From Roseobacter sp. MH60115 (GTDB lineage: Bacteria > Pseudomonadota > Alphaproteobacteria > Rhodobacterales > Rhodobacteraceae), in the NCBI RefSeq assembly GCF_015644665.1, contig NZ_JADOBQ010000001.1:992001-1056000 (forward strand): a stretch of 64,000 nucleotides of DNA. The letters run 5' to 3'. The notes beneath the pieces were generated by a model. The model saw nothing but the letters and a program-made list of their open reading frames with translations. It made no database searches and had not been told where the DNA came from. The first letter of the stretch is position 1. Each line of letters begins with the position of its first letter. This document shows positions 8,788 through 17,524 of the stretch, in pieces. The position numbers and the translations under genes were made by a program.

Positions 8788-8802
8788 AATTGTCTGGCAT
8801 TT
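8788..8802. promoter_or_regulatory. Candidate FadR-type operator between regulator and DUF2182 operon
   Basis: The 71-base divergent intergenic region holds the imperfect palindrome AATTGTCTGGCATTT (5 of 7 half-site positions match), the size and A/T-flanked form typical of FadR-subfamily operators. It lies between the two start codons, where a regulator could control both directions. Confidence 0.3.
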
Positions 8803-8827
8803 GAATCGCAAGGAGACAAGACGACTC

Positions 8828-9601
8828 ATGCACGCCACCCTGCGCACCACCCTCTGGTTGGGTTTTTTCGCCGCCATTTTGGCGTCATGGTGGGTGATGT
8901 ATGTCATGAGCGTCGATATGGACCTTGATCTGCTGGGCCGTCCGGGGCCGCAGGGGCAGGCCATGGCGGCGATGGATCCGCGCATGCCCATGTATATGCC
9001 GATGGCAAATTTCGGGCCGCTCTTCTGGATGTGGGCGATCATGATGGCGGCGATGATGCTGCCGACGCTGGTGCCGACCCTGCGCGCCTATGAAGACCTG
9101 ATTGTCAGCGCGGATGGCACGCGAGCCGGGTGGCTGGGCGTGCTGCTGGGGTATTTCATCGTTTGGGTCGGGTTTGCGGCGGTGATTACGGGCGCGCAGC
9201 TGGCGCTGCTCTTTGGCGGCGTGGTGGACATGCTGGGGATTGCGCGCTCCCCATGGGTTGCCGGCGGGTTGTTGCTGGTGGTGGGCGCCTTCCAGTTCAC
9301 GGGGGCCAAGGAAATCTGTCATGGTGTGTGTCATGCGCCCGCGATGTATTTTCTGGGCCACTGGCGCACCGGGTTTGCAGGCGGGTTGCGCATGGGGCTG
9401 GGGCTTGGCGCGTTTTGCGTGGGCTGTTGTTGGGGCTTCATGTCGCTGGGGTTTGTCGGCGGCGTGATGAACCTCGCGTGGATGGGCCTGGCGACGCTCT
9501 TCATGGTGATCGAGAAGCTGCCTCAACTGGGGCATTACGTGACAAAACCCATGGGGGTTCTGCTCTGTGCAGCGGGCCTCTGGGTGATCGTGGGAGGATA
9601 G
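8828..9601 (+). CDS. DUF2182 membrane protein, predicted metal-binding
   Basis: This 257-residue protein has about six or seven membrane segments. DUF2182 hallmarks are the methionine-rich extracytoplasmic loop (MAAMDPRMPMYMP), the PLFWMWAIMMAAMMLPTLVPTLRAYE segment, and cysteine/histidine motifs in the membrane region (KEICHGVCHAP and FCVGCCWGFM). The Met/Cys/His pattern suggests metal (copper-like) handling, but the family is uncharacterised as far as I know. The ATG at 8828 follows AAGGAGA. Four bases separate it from the DUF1326 gene, so they form one operon leading into dmdA. Confidence 0.85.
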   Translation: MHATLRTTLWLGFFAAILASWWVMYVMSVDMDLDLLGRPGPQGQAMAAMDPRMPMYMPMANFGPLFWMWAIMMAAMMLPTLVPTLRAYEDLIVSADGTRAGWLGVLLGYFIVWVGFAAVITGAQLALLFGGVVDMLGIARSPWVAGGLLLVVGAFQFTGAKEICHGVCHAPAMYFLGHWRTGFAGGLRMGLGLGAFCVGCCWGFMSLGFVGGVMNLAWMGLATLFMVIEKLPQLGHYVTKPMGVLLCAAGLWVIVGG

Positions 9602-9604
9602 GAT

Positions 9605-10312
9605 ATGGCCAAGAACAGACGCAGCGACGCGGATCGTCTGCCGATTTCGCAGCGCATCGACCAGCGGATGCCGAACCCCAAGCGGCGCGAGATGAGCCCG
9701 ACGGAATGGGCGATCAAGGGGGAGCTGTTTCTGAATTGCTCCTGCACCGTGTTTTGCCCCTGCGTGGTGTCGTTGGGGGCGCATCCGCCGACTGAGGGGC
9801 ACTGTCACGCCTGGATGGCGATTGCCATCGACGAAGGGCACTACGAGGGTGAGGACCTCTCGGGGCTGAACATCGGGCTGCTGGTGGACATACCGGGGCG
9901 TATGGGTGAGGGTAACTGGAAGGTCGCGGCTTACGTGGATGAGCGCGCCACAGGTAAGGCTTATAACGGGATTTTGCAGATATTCTCCGGTGCTGCGGGC
10001 GGCACCACGGGGCTCTTCACCATGCTGGTCAGCGAGATCATCGGGGCCGAGCGGGCGCCGGTGGAGATTGTGCGCGAGGGCAACCGGCGCAGCATCATGA
10101 TCGGACGGAAGATCCAGGGTGAGATCGAGATGCTGGCGGGCAAGGATCCGGAGCATCCGGTGATGGTCAGCAATTCGAAATACTGGATGGGCCCGGATAT
10201 CATCGCGGCCACGGGGCTGAAAAGTCGGGTGCGCGACTACGGGCGCGTCTGGGATTTCGGCGGCAAATCGGCTGAGATCTGCCCGATTGACTGGAAGGGC
10301 CCCAAGCCGTGA
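9605..10312 (+). CDS. DUF1326 domain protein
   Basis: This 235-residue soluble protein has the DUF1326 signature ELFLNCSCTVFCPCVVSLGA near residues 40-58, followed by EGHCHAWMAI. The CxC...CPC...CxH arrangement looks like a metal or redox-active cysteine centre. No signal peptide or membrane segment is seen. The family often accompanies DUF2182, as here, where the two genes are separated by only four bases. Its stop overlaps the GTG start of the DinB gene (GTGA). The function is unknown; metal delivery or thiol chemistry is plausible but unproven. Confidence 0.85.
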   Translation: MAKNRRSDADRLPISQRIDQRMPNPKRREMSPTEWAIKGELFLNCSCTVFCPCVVSLGAHPPTEGHCHAWMAIAIDEGHYEGEDLSGLNIGLLVDIPGRMGEGNWKVAAYVDERATGKAYNGILQIFSGAAGGTTGLFTMLVSEIIGAERAPVEIVREGNRRSIMIGRKIQGEIEMLAGKDPEHPVMVSNSKYWMGPDIIAATGLKSRVRDYGRVWDFGGKSAEICPIDWKGPKP

Positions 10313-10812
10313 TCGCGCCGGGCTATGCGCAGATGATGGCGCGCTACAATGCCTGGCAGAACGACTGGCTCTTTGCCGCTGTGGACGGCCTGAGCGAGCA
10401 GGTGCGCGAGGCGGACCGGGGACTCTTCTGGGGCTCAATCCGGGCGACGCTGAGCCATCTGATGTGGGGCGATCTGATGTGGATGTCTCGCTTTGATGGT
10501 GGAGAGGGGCCGTCGCGACCGCTGAATGAAACCGGCGATGCCTATAACTGGTCTGAGCTTATGTCGGAGCGCCCGGGCGTGGATGCACGCGTCACTCGCT
10601 GGGCCGCGGGTCTCTCCGACGGGGCCTTTGATGGCGATCTGACCTGGTGGTCGGGGGCTGCGGGGCGTGAGATGTCCAAGCCTTACGCGCTTTGTGTCGC
10701 ACATTTCTTCAACCACCAGACCCATCATCGCGGGCAGGTGCATGCCGCCCTGACCGCGCTCGGGGTCAAAACCCAGGACACGGACATTCCGTTTTTGCCA
10801 GAGGATGCCTGA
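10309..10812 (+). CDS. DinB family protein
   Basis: This 167-residue protein shows the four-helix DinB fold: MIAPGYAQMMARYNAWQND at the N-terminus, ATLSHLMWGDLMWMSRF near residue 50, and the C-terminal histidine motif HFFNHQTHHRGQVHAAL. Three histidines, one near residue 50 and two in the C-terminal motif, are the usual metal ligands. The superfamily includes thiol-dependent transferases and hydrolases, so a role with a small thiol is possible. The GTG start overlaps the DUF1326 stop, and one base separates its stop from the dmdA ATG, implying coupled translation into the DMSP pathway. Confidence 0.85.
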   Translation: MIAPGYAQMMARYNAWQNDWLFAAVDGLSEQVREADRGLFWGSIRATLSHLMWGDLMWMSRFDGGEGPSRPLNETGDAYNWSELMSERPGVDARVTRWAAGLSDGAFDGDLTWWSGAAGREMSKPYALCVAHFFNHQTHHRGQVHAALTALGVKTQDTDIPFLPEDA

Positions 10813-10813
10813 G

Positions 10814-11917
10814 ATGGCGCTCATTTCTCCGTCGCGGCGACTGCGCCGCACGCCCTTCTCCGCCGGTGTCGAGGCGGCGGGCGTGAAAGCTTATACGATC
10901 TACAACCACATGTTGCTGCCCACGGTTTTTGAGAGCATCGAGGCGGACTATCACCACCTGAAGCGGCATGTGCAGGTCTGGGATGTCTCGGCGGAGCGGC
11001 AGGTGGAGCTGCGCGGGCCGGACGCGGCCAAGCTGATGCAGATGCTGACCCCGCGTGATCTGCGGGGGATGCTGCCGGGGCGGTGTTTTTATGTGCCCAT
11101 CGTGGATGAGACGGGGGGCATGCTGAACGATCCGGTGGCGGTGAAACTGGCTGAGGACCGCTGGTGGATTTCCATTGCGGATTCGGATCTGCTGCTCTGG
11201 GTGAAAGGCATCGCCAATGGCTGGCGGCTCGATGTGCTGATCGATGAACCGGATGTCTCGCCGCTCGCGGTGCAGGGGCCGAAGGCCGAAGACCTGATGG
11301 CACGGGTCTTTGGCGAGAGCATCCGTGATGTGCGTTTCTTCCGCTTTGGCCTCTTTGAATATGAAGGGCGGGAGCTGGCGGTGGCGCGCTCGGGCTATTC
11401 CAAGCAGGACGGTTTCGAGATTTATGTCGAAGGCGGCGATATTGGCATGCCGCTGTGGAACGCGCTCTTCAAGGCGGGCGAAGACCTGAACGTGCGCGCA
11501 GGCTGTCCTAATGCCATCGAGCGGATCGAGGGCGGGCTTTTGAGCTATGGCAACGACATGACCGATGACAACACGCCCCATGAATGCGGGTTGGGGCGGT
11601 TCTGTGATACGCAGACGGCCATTGGCTGTATCGGGCGCGATGCGCTCTTGCGTGTGGCCAAGGAGGGCCCGGTGCAGCAGGTGCAGGCAATTGCGATTGA
11701 GGGGGAGCCGGTGCCGGGGTGTGACCGGGTCTGGCCGCTTTTTGGTGGAGGCCGTCGCGTGGGACAGATCACCTCGGCGGCCTGGAGCCCGGACTTTGAG
11801 ACCAATGTGGCGATCGGTATGGTGCGCATGACCCATTGGGACAGCGGTACCGAACTGGAGGTGGAGACGCCTGATGGCATGCGCAAGGCGGTGGTGCAGC
11901 CGGGGTTCTGGGCCTGA
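10814..11917 (+). CDS. dmdA: Dimethylsulfoniopropionate demethylase DmdA
   Basis: This 367-residue protein belongs to the glycine-cleavage T-protein superfamily. DmdA transfers a methyl group from DMSP to tetrahydrofolate, giving methylmercaptopropionate. The N-terminus (SRRLRRTPFSAGVEAAGVKAYTIYNHMLLPTVFES) and the segments YVPIVDETGGMLNDPVAVKL, EPDVSPLAVQGPKAEDLM and CPNAIERIEGGLLSYGNDMT agree closely with roseobacter DmdA as I remember it. It is followed by acuI, the order known from Ruegeria pomeroyi. The ATG at 10814 is used because the codons before it fall in the DinB stop region. Generic aminomethyltransferases lack the RRTPF...YNHMLLPT start, so confidence is high. Confidence 0.92.
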   Translation: MALISPSRRLRRTPFSAGVEAAGVKAYTIYNHMLLPTVFESIEADYHHLKRHVQVWDVSAERQVELRGPDAAKLMQMLTPRDLRGMLPGRCFYVPIVDETGGMLNDPVAVKLAEDRWWISIADSDLLLWVKGIANGWRLDVLIDEPDVSPLAVQGPKAEDLMARVFGESIRDVRFFRFGLFEYEGRELAVARSGYSKQDGFEIYVEGGDIGMPLWNALFKAGEDLNVRAGCPNAIERIEGGLLSYGNDMTDDNTPHECGLGRFCDTQTAIGCIGRDALLRVAKEGPVQQVQAIAIEGEPVPGCDRVWPLFGGGRRVGQITSAAWSPDFETNVAIGMVRMTHWDSGTELEVETPDGMRKAVVQPGFWA

Positions 11918-11925
11918 AGACAGTT

Positions 11926-11950
11926 ATGCGCAGGGGGATCGCTTGCGCAT
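11926..11950. promoter_or_regulatory. Inverted repeat between dmdA and acuI
   Basis: ATGCGCA and TGCGCAT form a perfect 7-bp inverted repeat around an 11-base loop in the 85-base dmdA-acuI gap. It has no following U-tract, so it is more likely an mRNA-processing or operator element than a full terminator. Confidence 0.3.
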
Positions 11951-12002
11951 GCATATTTGAAGAACAATGAAACAGGGGCGCGGCCCCGGAATGGAGATCG
12001 AG

Positions 12003-12995
12003 ATGTTCAAGGCGCTGGTGGTGACCAAGGATGAGGACAGCGGCAAGACGTCCGCCGGGGTACAGGAGATCGCGGAAGATCAGCTGCCTGCGGGGGATGT
12101 CACGGTTGCTGTTGAATACTCGACGATGAACTACAAGGATGGTTTGTGCATCGGGCCGGGGGGCGGGTTGGTGCGCAAGTATCCGCATGTGCCGGGGATT
12201 GATTTTGCCGGCACCGTCGAGGCCTCGGACGATGATCGCTACAAGGCGGGCGACAAGGTCGTGTTGACCGGCTGGCGTGTCGGTGAGGCGCATTGGGGCG
12301 GCTATGCGCAGAAGGCGCGGGTGAAGGCTGATTGGCTGGTGCCGCTGCCGGACGGACTGGATACGCGTCAGGCCATGGCTGTGGGCACGGCGGGTTTTAC
12401 CGCGATGCTGGCGGTGATGGCGCTGGAGGATCATGGGCTGAAAGCGGGCGACGGTCCGGTGCTGGTGACAGGGGCCGCAGGCGGTGTGGGCTCTGTGGCG
12501 ACAGCGATCCTGGCCCATTTGGGGCACGAGGTGGCGGCGGTGACGGGCCGCCCGGAGACGGCGGAGTATCTCAAAAGTCTCGGGGCCAGCCAGATCGTGC
12601 CGCGTGAGGAGATCAATGAGACCGTGAAGCGCCCGCTGGAGGGCGAGACCTGGGCGGGCTGTGTCGATGCCGTTGGTGGCGCCATGCTGGCGCGGGTGTT
12701 GGGGCAGATGAAGTATGGTGCCTCGGTGTCTGCTGTGGGTCTTGCGGGAGGCGCGGGGTTGCCTGCGACGGTCATTCCCTTCCTGCTGCGGGGGGTGAAC
12801 CTGCTGGGCATCGACTCCGTCATGCAGCCCTATGACAATCGCCTGCGCGCCTGGCGCCGCATCGCCAGCGACCTGCCGATGGACAAGCTGGAGGCGATGG
12901 TGCATCCTGCGACGCTCTCGGACCTGCCGCAGCTGGGGGCGGATATCCTGAAAGGTCAGGTTAAAGGCCGTGTTGTGGTCGATTTGAATGGCTGA
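12003..12995 (+). CDS. acuI: Acrylyl-CoA reductase AcuI
   Basis: This 330-residue medium-chain reductase reduces acrylyl-CoA to propionyl-CoA with NADPH, detoxifying acrylate from DMSP breakdown. Family segments seen are YSTMNYKDGLCIGPGGGLVRKYPHVPGIDFAGTV near residue 40, WRVGEAHWGGYAQKA near residue 82, the nucleotide-binding GAAGGVGSVA near residue 155, and the FLLRGVNLLGIDSVMQP segment. No zinc-ligand cysteines are seen, as expected for the YhdH/AcuI group. The ATG at 12003 (MFKALVV) has GGAG upstream and gives the family length. It follows dmdA. Confidence 0.92.
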   Translation: MFKALVVTKDEDSGKTSAGVQEIAEDQLPAGDVTVAVEYSTMNYKDGLCIGPGGGLVRKYPHVPGIDFAGTVEASDDDRYKAGDKVVLTGWRVGEAHWGGYAQKARVKADWLVPLPDGLDTRQAMAVGTAGFTAMLAVMALEDHGLKAGDGPVLVTGAAGGVGSVATAILAHLGHEVAAVTGRPETAEYLKSLGASQIVPREEINETVKRPLEGETWAGCVDAVGGAMLARVLGQMKYGASVSAVGLAGGAGLPATVIPFLLRGVNLLGIDSVMQPYDNRLRAWRRIASDLPMDKLEAMVHPATLSDLPQLGADILKGQVKGRVVVDLNG

Positions 12996-13175
12996 GGCCC
13001 GGGCAGGTGGAACCTCTCTGTCTTAGAATCCTGATCTATCTGCACCTGTAACGGGTGAATTCAACCTGCAAGAGCGGTTCCTTCTATCCTAACGGGAATC
13101 CTGCCGAATTTCTTTGGAACTTGCCGTTATCGGTGCTAGGCCAACGAGGGTTAAGGCTATTTGCAAGGGGGATAT

Positions 13176-13766
13176 ATGAAGGTTTTGAGAGGTTTGGCAC
13201 CTGTCGCATTCGTGACTGGGATGGCGCTTGCAGCACCGGCTGCGGCGACGACCGTCGGTGTGGATGAATGCACCACGTCAGGTGGCAATGGAAATTCGGG
13301 CGCGACGTTCACGCTGGTGACGTCGAGCATGGCCGAGTGCTTTGTCGGTGACAATGACGCCAATACCATTGGCAGCACCACAAACGTCCTTGGCATGACC
13401 GGCTGGTCGCTGGATGAGAAGATCGATGCCGCCGGATCGGGCAGTGACGGCGACTTCAATTTCAACACCGATCAGGCGGGGAACAAGGAGACCAAGAGCG
13501 GCAAGATCATCGTGGATCTGAGCGCCTTTGAATTTGCTTTCATCGTGATCAAGGCCGGGAATGGCTTCGGCGCCTTCAAAGTGTCGGTCAGCGATACATC
13601 TTGGGAGTGGACATCGTCCAAGGGCATTTCCCACGCGAGCATCTGGACCAAGGGGACAACACCACCCGACAACAACCCGCCACCCGACGCAGTGCCCCTG
13701 CCCGCAGGCGGAGCCTTGCTGTTGAGTGGCTTGGGCCTGCTGGCGTGGCGGCGTAGAAAGGCCTGA
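13176..13766 (+). CDS. Exported protein with VPLPA-type C-terminal sorting signal
   Basis: 196 residues. An N-terminal signal peptide (MKVLRGLAPVAFVTGMALAAPAAA) is followed by a low-complexity, Ser/Gly/Asn-rich body. The C-terminus is a tripartite sorting signal: the motif VPLPAGG, a hydrophobic helix ALLLSGLGLLAW, and a basic end RRRKA. This is the VPLPA form of PEP-CTERM signals, recognised by an exosortase and linked to extracellular polysaccharide production. No exosortase gene is in the window. The ATG at 13176 has AAGGGGG before it. A terminator hairpin follows the gene. Confidence 0.88.
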   Translation: MKVLRGLAPVAFVTGMALAAPAAATTVGVDECTTSGGNGNSGATFTLVTSSMAECFVGDNDANTIGSTTNVLGMTGWSLDEKIDAAGSGSDGDFNFNTDQAGNKETKSGKIIVDLSAFEFAFIVIKAGNGFGAFKVSVSDTSWEWTSSKGISHASIWTKGTTPPDNNPPPDAVPLPAGGALLLSGLGLLAWRRRKA

Positions 13767-13822
13767 TCCTGCACTGCCGCGCGCTGCGTTGCGATGGTGG
13801 TGAAGCTGTCAGGGCGGGGAAG

Positions 13823-13857
13823 ATCGGTGCTTCTTTGGGAGGGGGCACCGGTTTTTT
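13823..13857 (+). terminator. Rho-independent terminator after the VPLPA gene
   Basis: CGGTGC (13825-13830) and GCACCG (13845-13850) pair, and GTTTTTT follows directly on the plus strand. Distance and orientation fit the gene ending at 13766. Confidence 0.65.
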
Positions 13858-14062
13858 GTGAGGATGGCCGCCGGTTGAAATGGCCATCGCCGCGCCATTG
13901 GACATGAGGCGTACTGCAGGTTCTGGGGGATTGAACGGTCATCCTTGATGCGGGAAGGATAAAACCCGAGCCCGGTTGCCGCGCGTCTTGGCCAGTTTCA
14001 AAACCGGCCCATGAAACACCCGGTTTGATCGGGAAGCGCGGCATCGACCCATTGGACGAAGA

Positions 14063-14087
14063 AAGAGCGCCCGGGTGAGGCGCTCTT
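14063..14087. terminator. Hairpin terminator after the BCCT gene
   Basis: AAGAGCGCC and GGCGCTCTT form a perfect 9-bp stem with a 7-base loop, 18 bases past the BCCT stop codon. A short T-containing run follows on the minus strand (TTTCTTCG), and TGCATGTTTTT follows on the plus strand, so it may stop transcription from both sides. Confidence 0.55.
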
Positions 14088-14104
14088 GCATGTTTTTCGG
14101 ACCG

Positions 14105-15949
14105 TCACTCGGCCGGTTGCGCGTCGGGGTCACCCACGGCGATACCTGCTTTCTCGCGGCGGCTGTCGTTAAAGAGCGCCTTGATCAGCGACAGCACCAT
14201 CAGCACCATCACCATGGTAAAGGGCAGGGCGCCAATGATCATCGCGTTCTGCAGAGCGGACAGGCCGCCGCCCCCGGCCAGCAGCAGCGTGCCGATGACC
14301 AGCGTAAGGATCACCCCCCAGATGATGCGGTGCTTGACCCCGGTTTCCTGTGCGCCGCCGGACATGATGGTGTTCATCACCAGAATGCCGGAATCTGCCG
14401 AGGTCACCAGAAAGGTCATGATCAGCACGACGCACATGATCACCAGCCCCTGAAGCAGCCCGCCCGAGAGCATCTGCTCCAGCGTCACAAAGAGCTTGGC
14501 AGAGTTCGACGCGGCAATGATGGCCCCATCCGCGGCACCGTTGATTTCCAGATCGATGGCGGTGCCGCCCAGAATGGTCATCCAGGCAAAGCAGACCAGC
14601 GCCGGGGCGATCACCGCGCCGAGCACGAATTCTCGCACCGTACGCCCGCGGGAGATGCGCGCCAGGAACAGACCGACGAAGGGCGAGAAGGCGATCCACC
14701 AGGCCCAGTAGAAGGTGGTCCACCCGGCCTGCCAGCCAAAGAGACGCCCCTGATCCCCGGCGTCATAGGCGGCGGCGAGATCGGCGGCAGGCAGGCTGGC
14801 TGCTGCGCCCTCCAGACCGCTGGTGAAGCCGTCAAGACTGCCCCAGGGGTTTGTCGCGCCAGAGTAGACGGCGCCCAGTGCCTCTGCGGGCAGCGCCTGT
14901 ACCGACGCGGGGGCGGCGGCCGCAAAGGCCTCCTGGCTGAGCGGCGCGTAGGCTTCGAAGCTGAGGCTGACGAAGGCGATCAGGTAGTCGATCAGCGCCG
15001 TGGCATAGGTTGTCACTGCAAAGAGGAAGGAGCCGAAGACGATAAAGGTCAACAGCAGGATCAGGGACAGAACGAGGTTGAGGTTCGACAGGTATTTTAC
15101 CCCGCGGCCCACGCCGGACACCGCCGAGATGATCGACATGCCCATGATCACCACCAGCGCCGCAATCAGCCCCGCCTTGGCCGGGACCGGCGTGTCGCCC
15201 GTGGTATCCATCATCCATGCCGCCCCGGTGATCGCATAGACGCCATCCACCAGCTGGCTCACGCCGTAGCCGATGGTGACGGACACGCCGAGGATTGTCG
15301 CAACCACACCCAGCACGTCGATGATGTGGCCGAAGAACCCATTGGCAAAGCGCCCGATCAGCGGCGTCAGCGCCGAGCGGATCGTCAGCGGCATGCCCCG
15401 GGTATAGGCGTAATAGGCCAGGCTCAACCCGGTGACCACATAGATGGCCCAGGCGTGAAATCCGTAGTGCAGGAAGGTGTAGCGGTAGGTGCTGGTCAGT
15501 GCTTCGGGCGTATTGCCGGGCGCGTCGCCTGCAATCACAACGGGGTTCGACCCCCAGAGCCCCAGCGGCTCCGCCGTGGCGAAGGTCATCAGCCCGACCC
15601 CCAGACCGGCCCCGAACATCATCGAGAACCAGCTGAAGTTGGTGAACTCGGGTTTCTGCCCCTGCGGGCCAAGCACCCGGCTTCCGGTCGCGGGGATCAG
15701 GGCGATGATGATCAGGAAGAAGGCGAAAACGCCCACCGAGATGATGTAGAACGTGTTGAAAGAGTTCAGCAGCGTGCTGTTGATCTGTGATAGCATCGCC
15801 CCTGCACCTGCAGGGAAGACGAGGGCCCAGAGGACCAGTAGCACCATCCCGACTTTCGAGATCAGCGCGATGGGAAGGCTGTAGCCTTCGTAGAATCCGG
15901 AGTCCTGTGTATTGATCTCAAGCTCCGTAAACGGGGGTTTGACAGACAT
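14105..15949 (-). CDS. BCCT family betaine/choline/DMSP-type transporter
   Basis: This 614-residue protein has about twelve membrane segments. It carries the BCCT core: the aromatic-rich W..WWIAFSPFVGLFLARISRGRTVREF segment near residue 420 (substrate cage region), MMFGAGLGVGLM near residue 130, and HYGFHAWAIYV. BCCT carriers import compatible solutes such as glycine betaine, choline, carnitine or DMSP with a sodium or proton gradient. The nearby dmdA-acuI genes make DMSP a reasonable candidate, but other genes lie between and the substrate is inferred. The ATG at 15949 has an AGAGAGAAA ribosome site and gives a normal length. A terminator hairpin follows. Confidence 0.9.
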   Translation of the reverse strand: MSVKPPFTELEINTQDSGFYEGYSLPIALISKVGMVLLVLWALVFPAGAGAMLSQINSTLLNSFNTFYIISVGVFAFFLIIIALIPATGSRVLGPQGQKPEFTNFSWFSMMFGAGLGVGLMTFATAEPLGLWGSNPVVIAGDAPGNTPEALTSTYRYTFLHYGFHAWAIYVVTGLSLAYYAYTRGMPLTIRSALTPLIGRFANGFFGHIIDVLGVVATILGVSVTIGYGVSQLVDGVYAITGAAWMMDTTGDTPVPAKAGLIAALVVIMGMSIISAVSGVGRGVKYLSNLNLVLSLILLLTFIVFGSFLFAVTTYATALIDYLIAFVSLSFEAYAPLSQEAFAAAAPASVQALPAEALGAVYSGATNPWGSLDGFTSGLEGAAASLPAADLAAAYDAGDQGRLFGWQAGWTTFYWAWWIAFSPFVGLFLARISRGRTVREFVLGAVIAPALVCFAWMTILGGTAIDLEINGAADGAIIAASNSAKLFVTLEQMLSGGLLQGLVIMCVVLIMTFLVTSADSGILVMNTIMSGGAQETGVKHRIIWGVILTLVIGTLLLAGGGGLSALQNAMIIGALPFTMVMVLMVLSLIKALFNDSRREKAGIAVGDPDAQPAE

Positions 15950-16232
15950 AGGGTTTCTCTCTGTTGCGATCCGGCCATCTGGGCGGGCCGGTATCGGGGT
16001 CAGACCAGCGAATGTGGAGAATGCGCCAAACATATCGAAAGGCGCGGTCGCCAGTCATTTGGGGCGGGCGAGCATGCCACGCATTCGGGAACTGTGACAA
16101 AGGATTATCGCCATGGTTGTCGATTTCGCGACATTTCTGGCGTGGAAACGACCAAAACCCCGCCGTGGTTGACGTGGCGTCGGGGTCACTTGGGTTCTTG
16201 ACCTGCTGCGCCGCATTGGGGACGGTGCGCGC

Positions 16233-17456
16233 ATGAAACTAGATACAGACTTCGTACGCAGCCAGTTTCCCGCTTTTGAGGTGCCATCGCTTCAGGGGCA
16301 GGCCTTTTTCGAAAACGCAGGGGGATCCTACACCTGTGCGCCGGTGATCGACCGGCTGACGCGGTTTTACACCGAGCGCAAGGTGCAGCCCTATGCGCCC
16401 TATCCGGCAAGTCAACTGGCCGGCGCGGAGATGGACGAGGCACGCACCCGCATGGCCGCATTGCTGGGCGTGGAGGCAGACGAGCTGAGCTTTGGTCCCT
16501 CGACCACGCAGAACACTTACGTGCTGGCACAGGCCTTTGCCGAGATGATGCAGCCGGGCGAGGCGATCGTGGTCACCAATCAGGATCATGAGGCCAACTC
16601 CGGCCCCTGGCGCAGGCTGACCGCGCGCGGGATTGAAATCCGTGAGTGGCATTTGAACCCCGATACCGGGCATCTCGACCCGGAGGATCTGGAGGATCTG
16701 CTGGACGACACTGTCCGGCTGGTCTGTTTCCCGCATTGCTCCAATGTGGTGGGAGAGATCAACCCGGTGACCGAAATCACCGCGCTGGCCCATGCTGCCG
16801 GGGCGTTCACCTGCGTCGATGGCGTGTCCTATGCGCCGCATGGCTTCCCGGATGTGGGCGCGCTGGGCCCGGATATCTATCTCTTTTCCGCCTACAAGAC
16901 CTATGGGCCGCATCAGGGCCTGATGGTCATGCGCCGCACATTGGGCAACCTGCTGCCCAACCAGGGACATCACTTCAATGGCGATGCGCTCACCAAACGC
17001 TTTACGCCCGCCGGACCCGATCATGCACAGATTGCCGCTTGTGCCGGTATGGCGGATTACGTCGACGCGCTCTATGCGCATCACTTCACCGCCGATGCGG
17101 GACCCAAGGCGCGGGGCCAGGCGGTACACGATCTGATGCGGGCCCATGAGGAGATGCTGCTGACGCCGCTGCTGGAGGCGATGAAGGCGCGCAACTCCGT
17201 TCGGCTGATCGGACCGGAAACTGCCTCTGGCCGGGCGCCGACCGTCGCATTGGCGCTGACGCGTCCGGGGGAGGCTGTGGCAGAGGCGCTCGCCGCCCAT
17301 GGCATCATGGCGGGTGGCGGTGATTTCTACGCCGGGCGGGCGCTGGATGCCATGGGTGTGGACAGCGAATTGGGTGTCCTGCGCCTCAGTTTCACCCATT
17401 ATACAACCTCCGGTGAGGTCGATCAGCTTTTAAATGCGCTTGACGCGGTTCTGTGA
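16233..17456 (+). CDS. Class V aminotransferase, cysteine desulfurase-like
   Basis: This 407-residue PLP-dependent protein has the class V fold: FFENAGGSYTCAPVIDRL near the N-terminus, SFGPSTTQNTYVLAQAF near residue 90, FPHCSNVVGEINPV, and the PLP lysine in SAYKTYGPHQG near residue 225. It fits the cysteine desulfurase-like group (TIGR01976 type) rather than IscS/SufS, as no cysteine-containing active-site loop is evident. The substrate is unknown. It stands alone, divergent from the BCCT gene across 283 bases that must hold both promoters. Confidence 0.85.
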   Translation: MKLDTDFVRSQFPAFEVPSLQGQAFFENAGGSYTCAPVIDRLTRFYTERKVQPYAPYPASQLAGAEMDEARTRMAALLGVEADELSFGPSTTQNTYVLAQAFAEMMQPGEAIVVTNQDHEANSGPWRRLTARGIEIREWHLNPDTGHLDPEDLEDLLDDTVRLVCFPHCSNVVGEINPVTEITALAHAAGAFTCVDGVSYAPHGFPDVGALGPDIYLFSAYKTYGPHQGLMVMRRTLGNLLPNQGHHFNGDALTKRFTPAGPDHAQIAACAGMADYVDALYAHHFTADAGPKARGQAVHDLMRAHEEMLLTPLLEAMKARNSVRLIGPETASGRAPTVALALTRPGEAVAEALAAHGIMAGGGDFYAGRALDAMGVDSELGVLRLSFTHYTTSGEVDQLLNALDAVL

Positions 17457-17524
17457 CCTTTGCCGGTGATCCAAACCGACGGGGCTTGCGTAGCTTTTGA
17501 AATGAATTGCAAAGGCTTCGCTCT

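Noticed and set aside
8885-10438. Long minus-strand open frame (517 codons) opposite DUF2182 and DUF1326
   Set aside because: His/Arg/Pro-rich shadow translation crossing two real genes with clear families.
14075-15790. Long plus-strand open frame (571 codons) opposite the BCCT gene
   Set aside because: Its translation is Gly/Arg/His/Gln rich with no family motif; it is the shadow of the well-supported transporter on the other strand.
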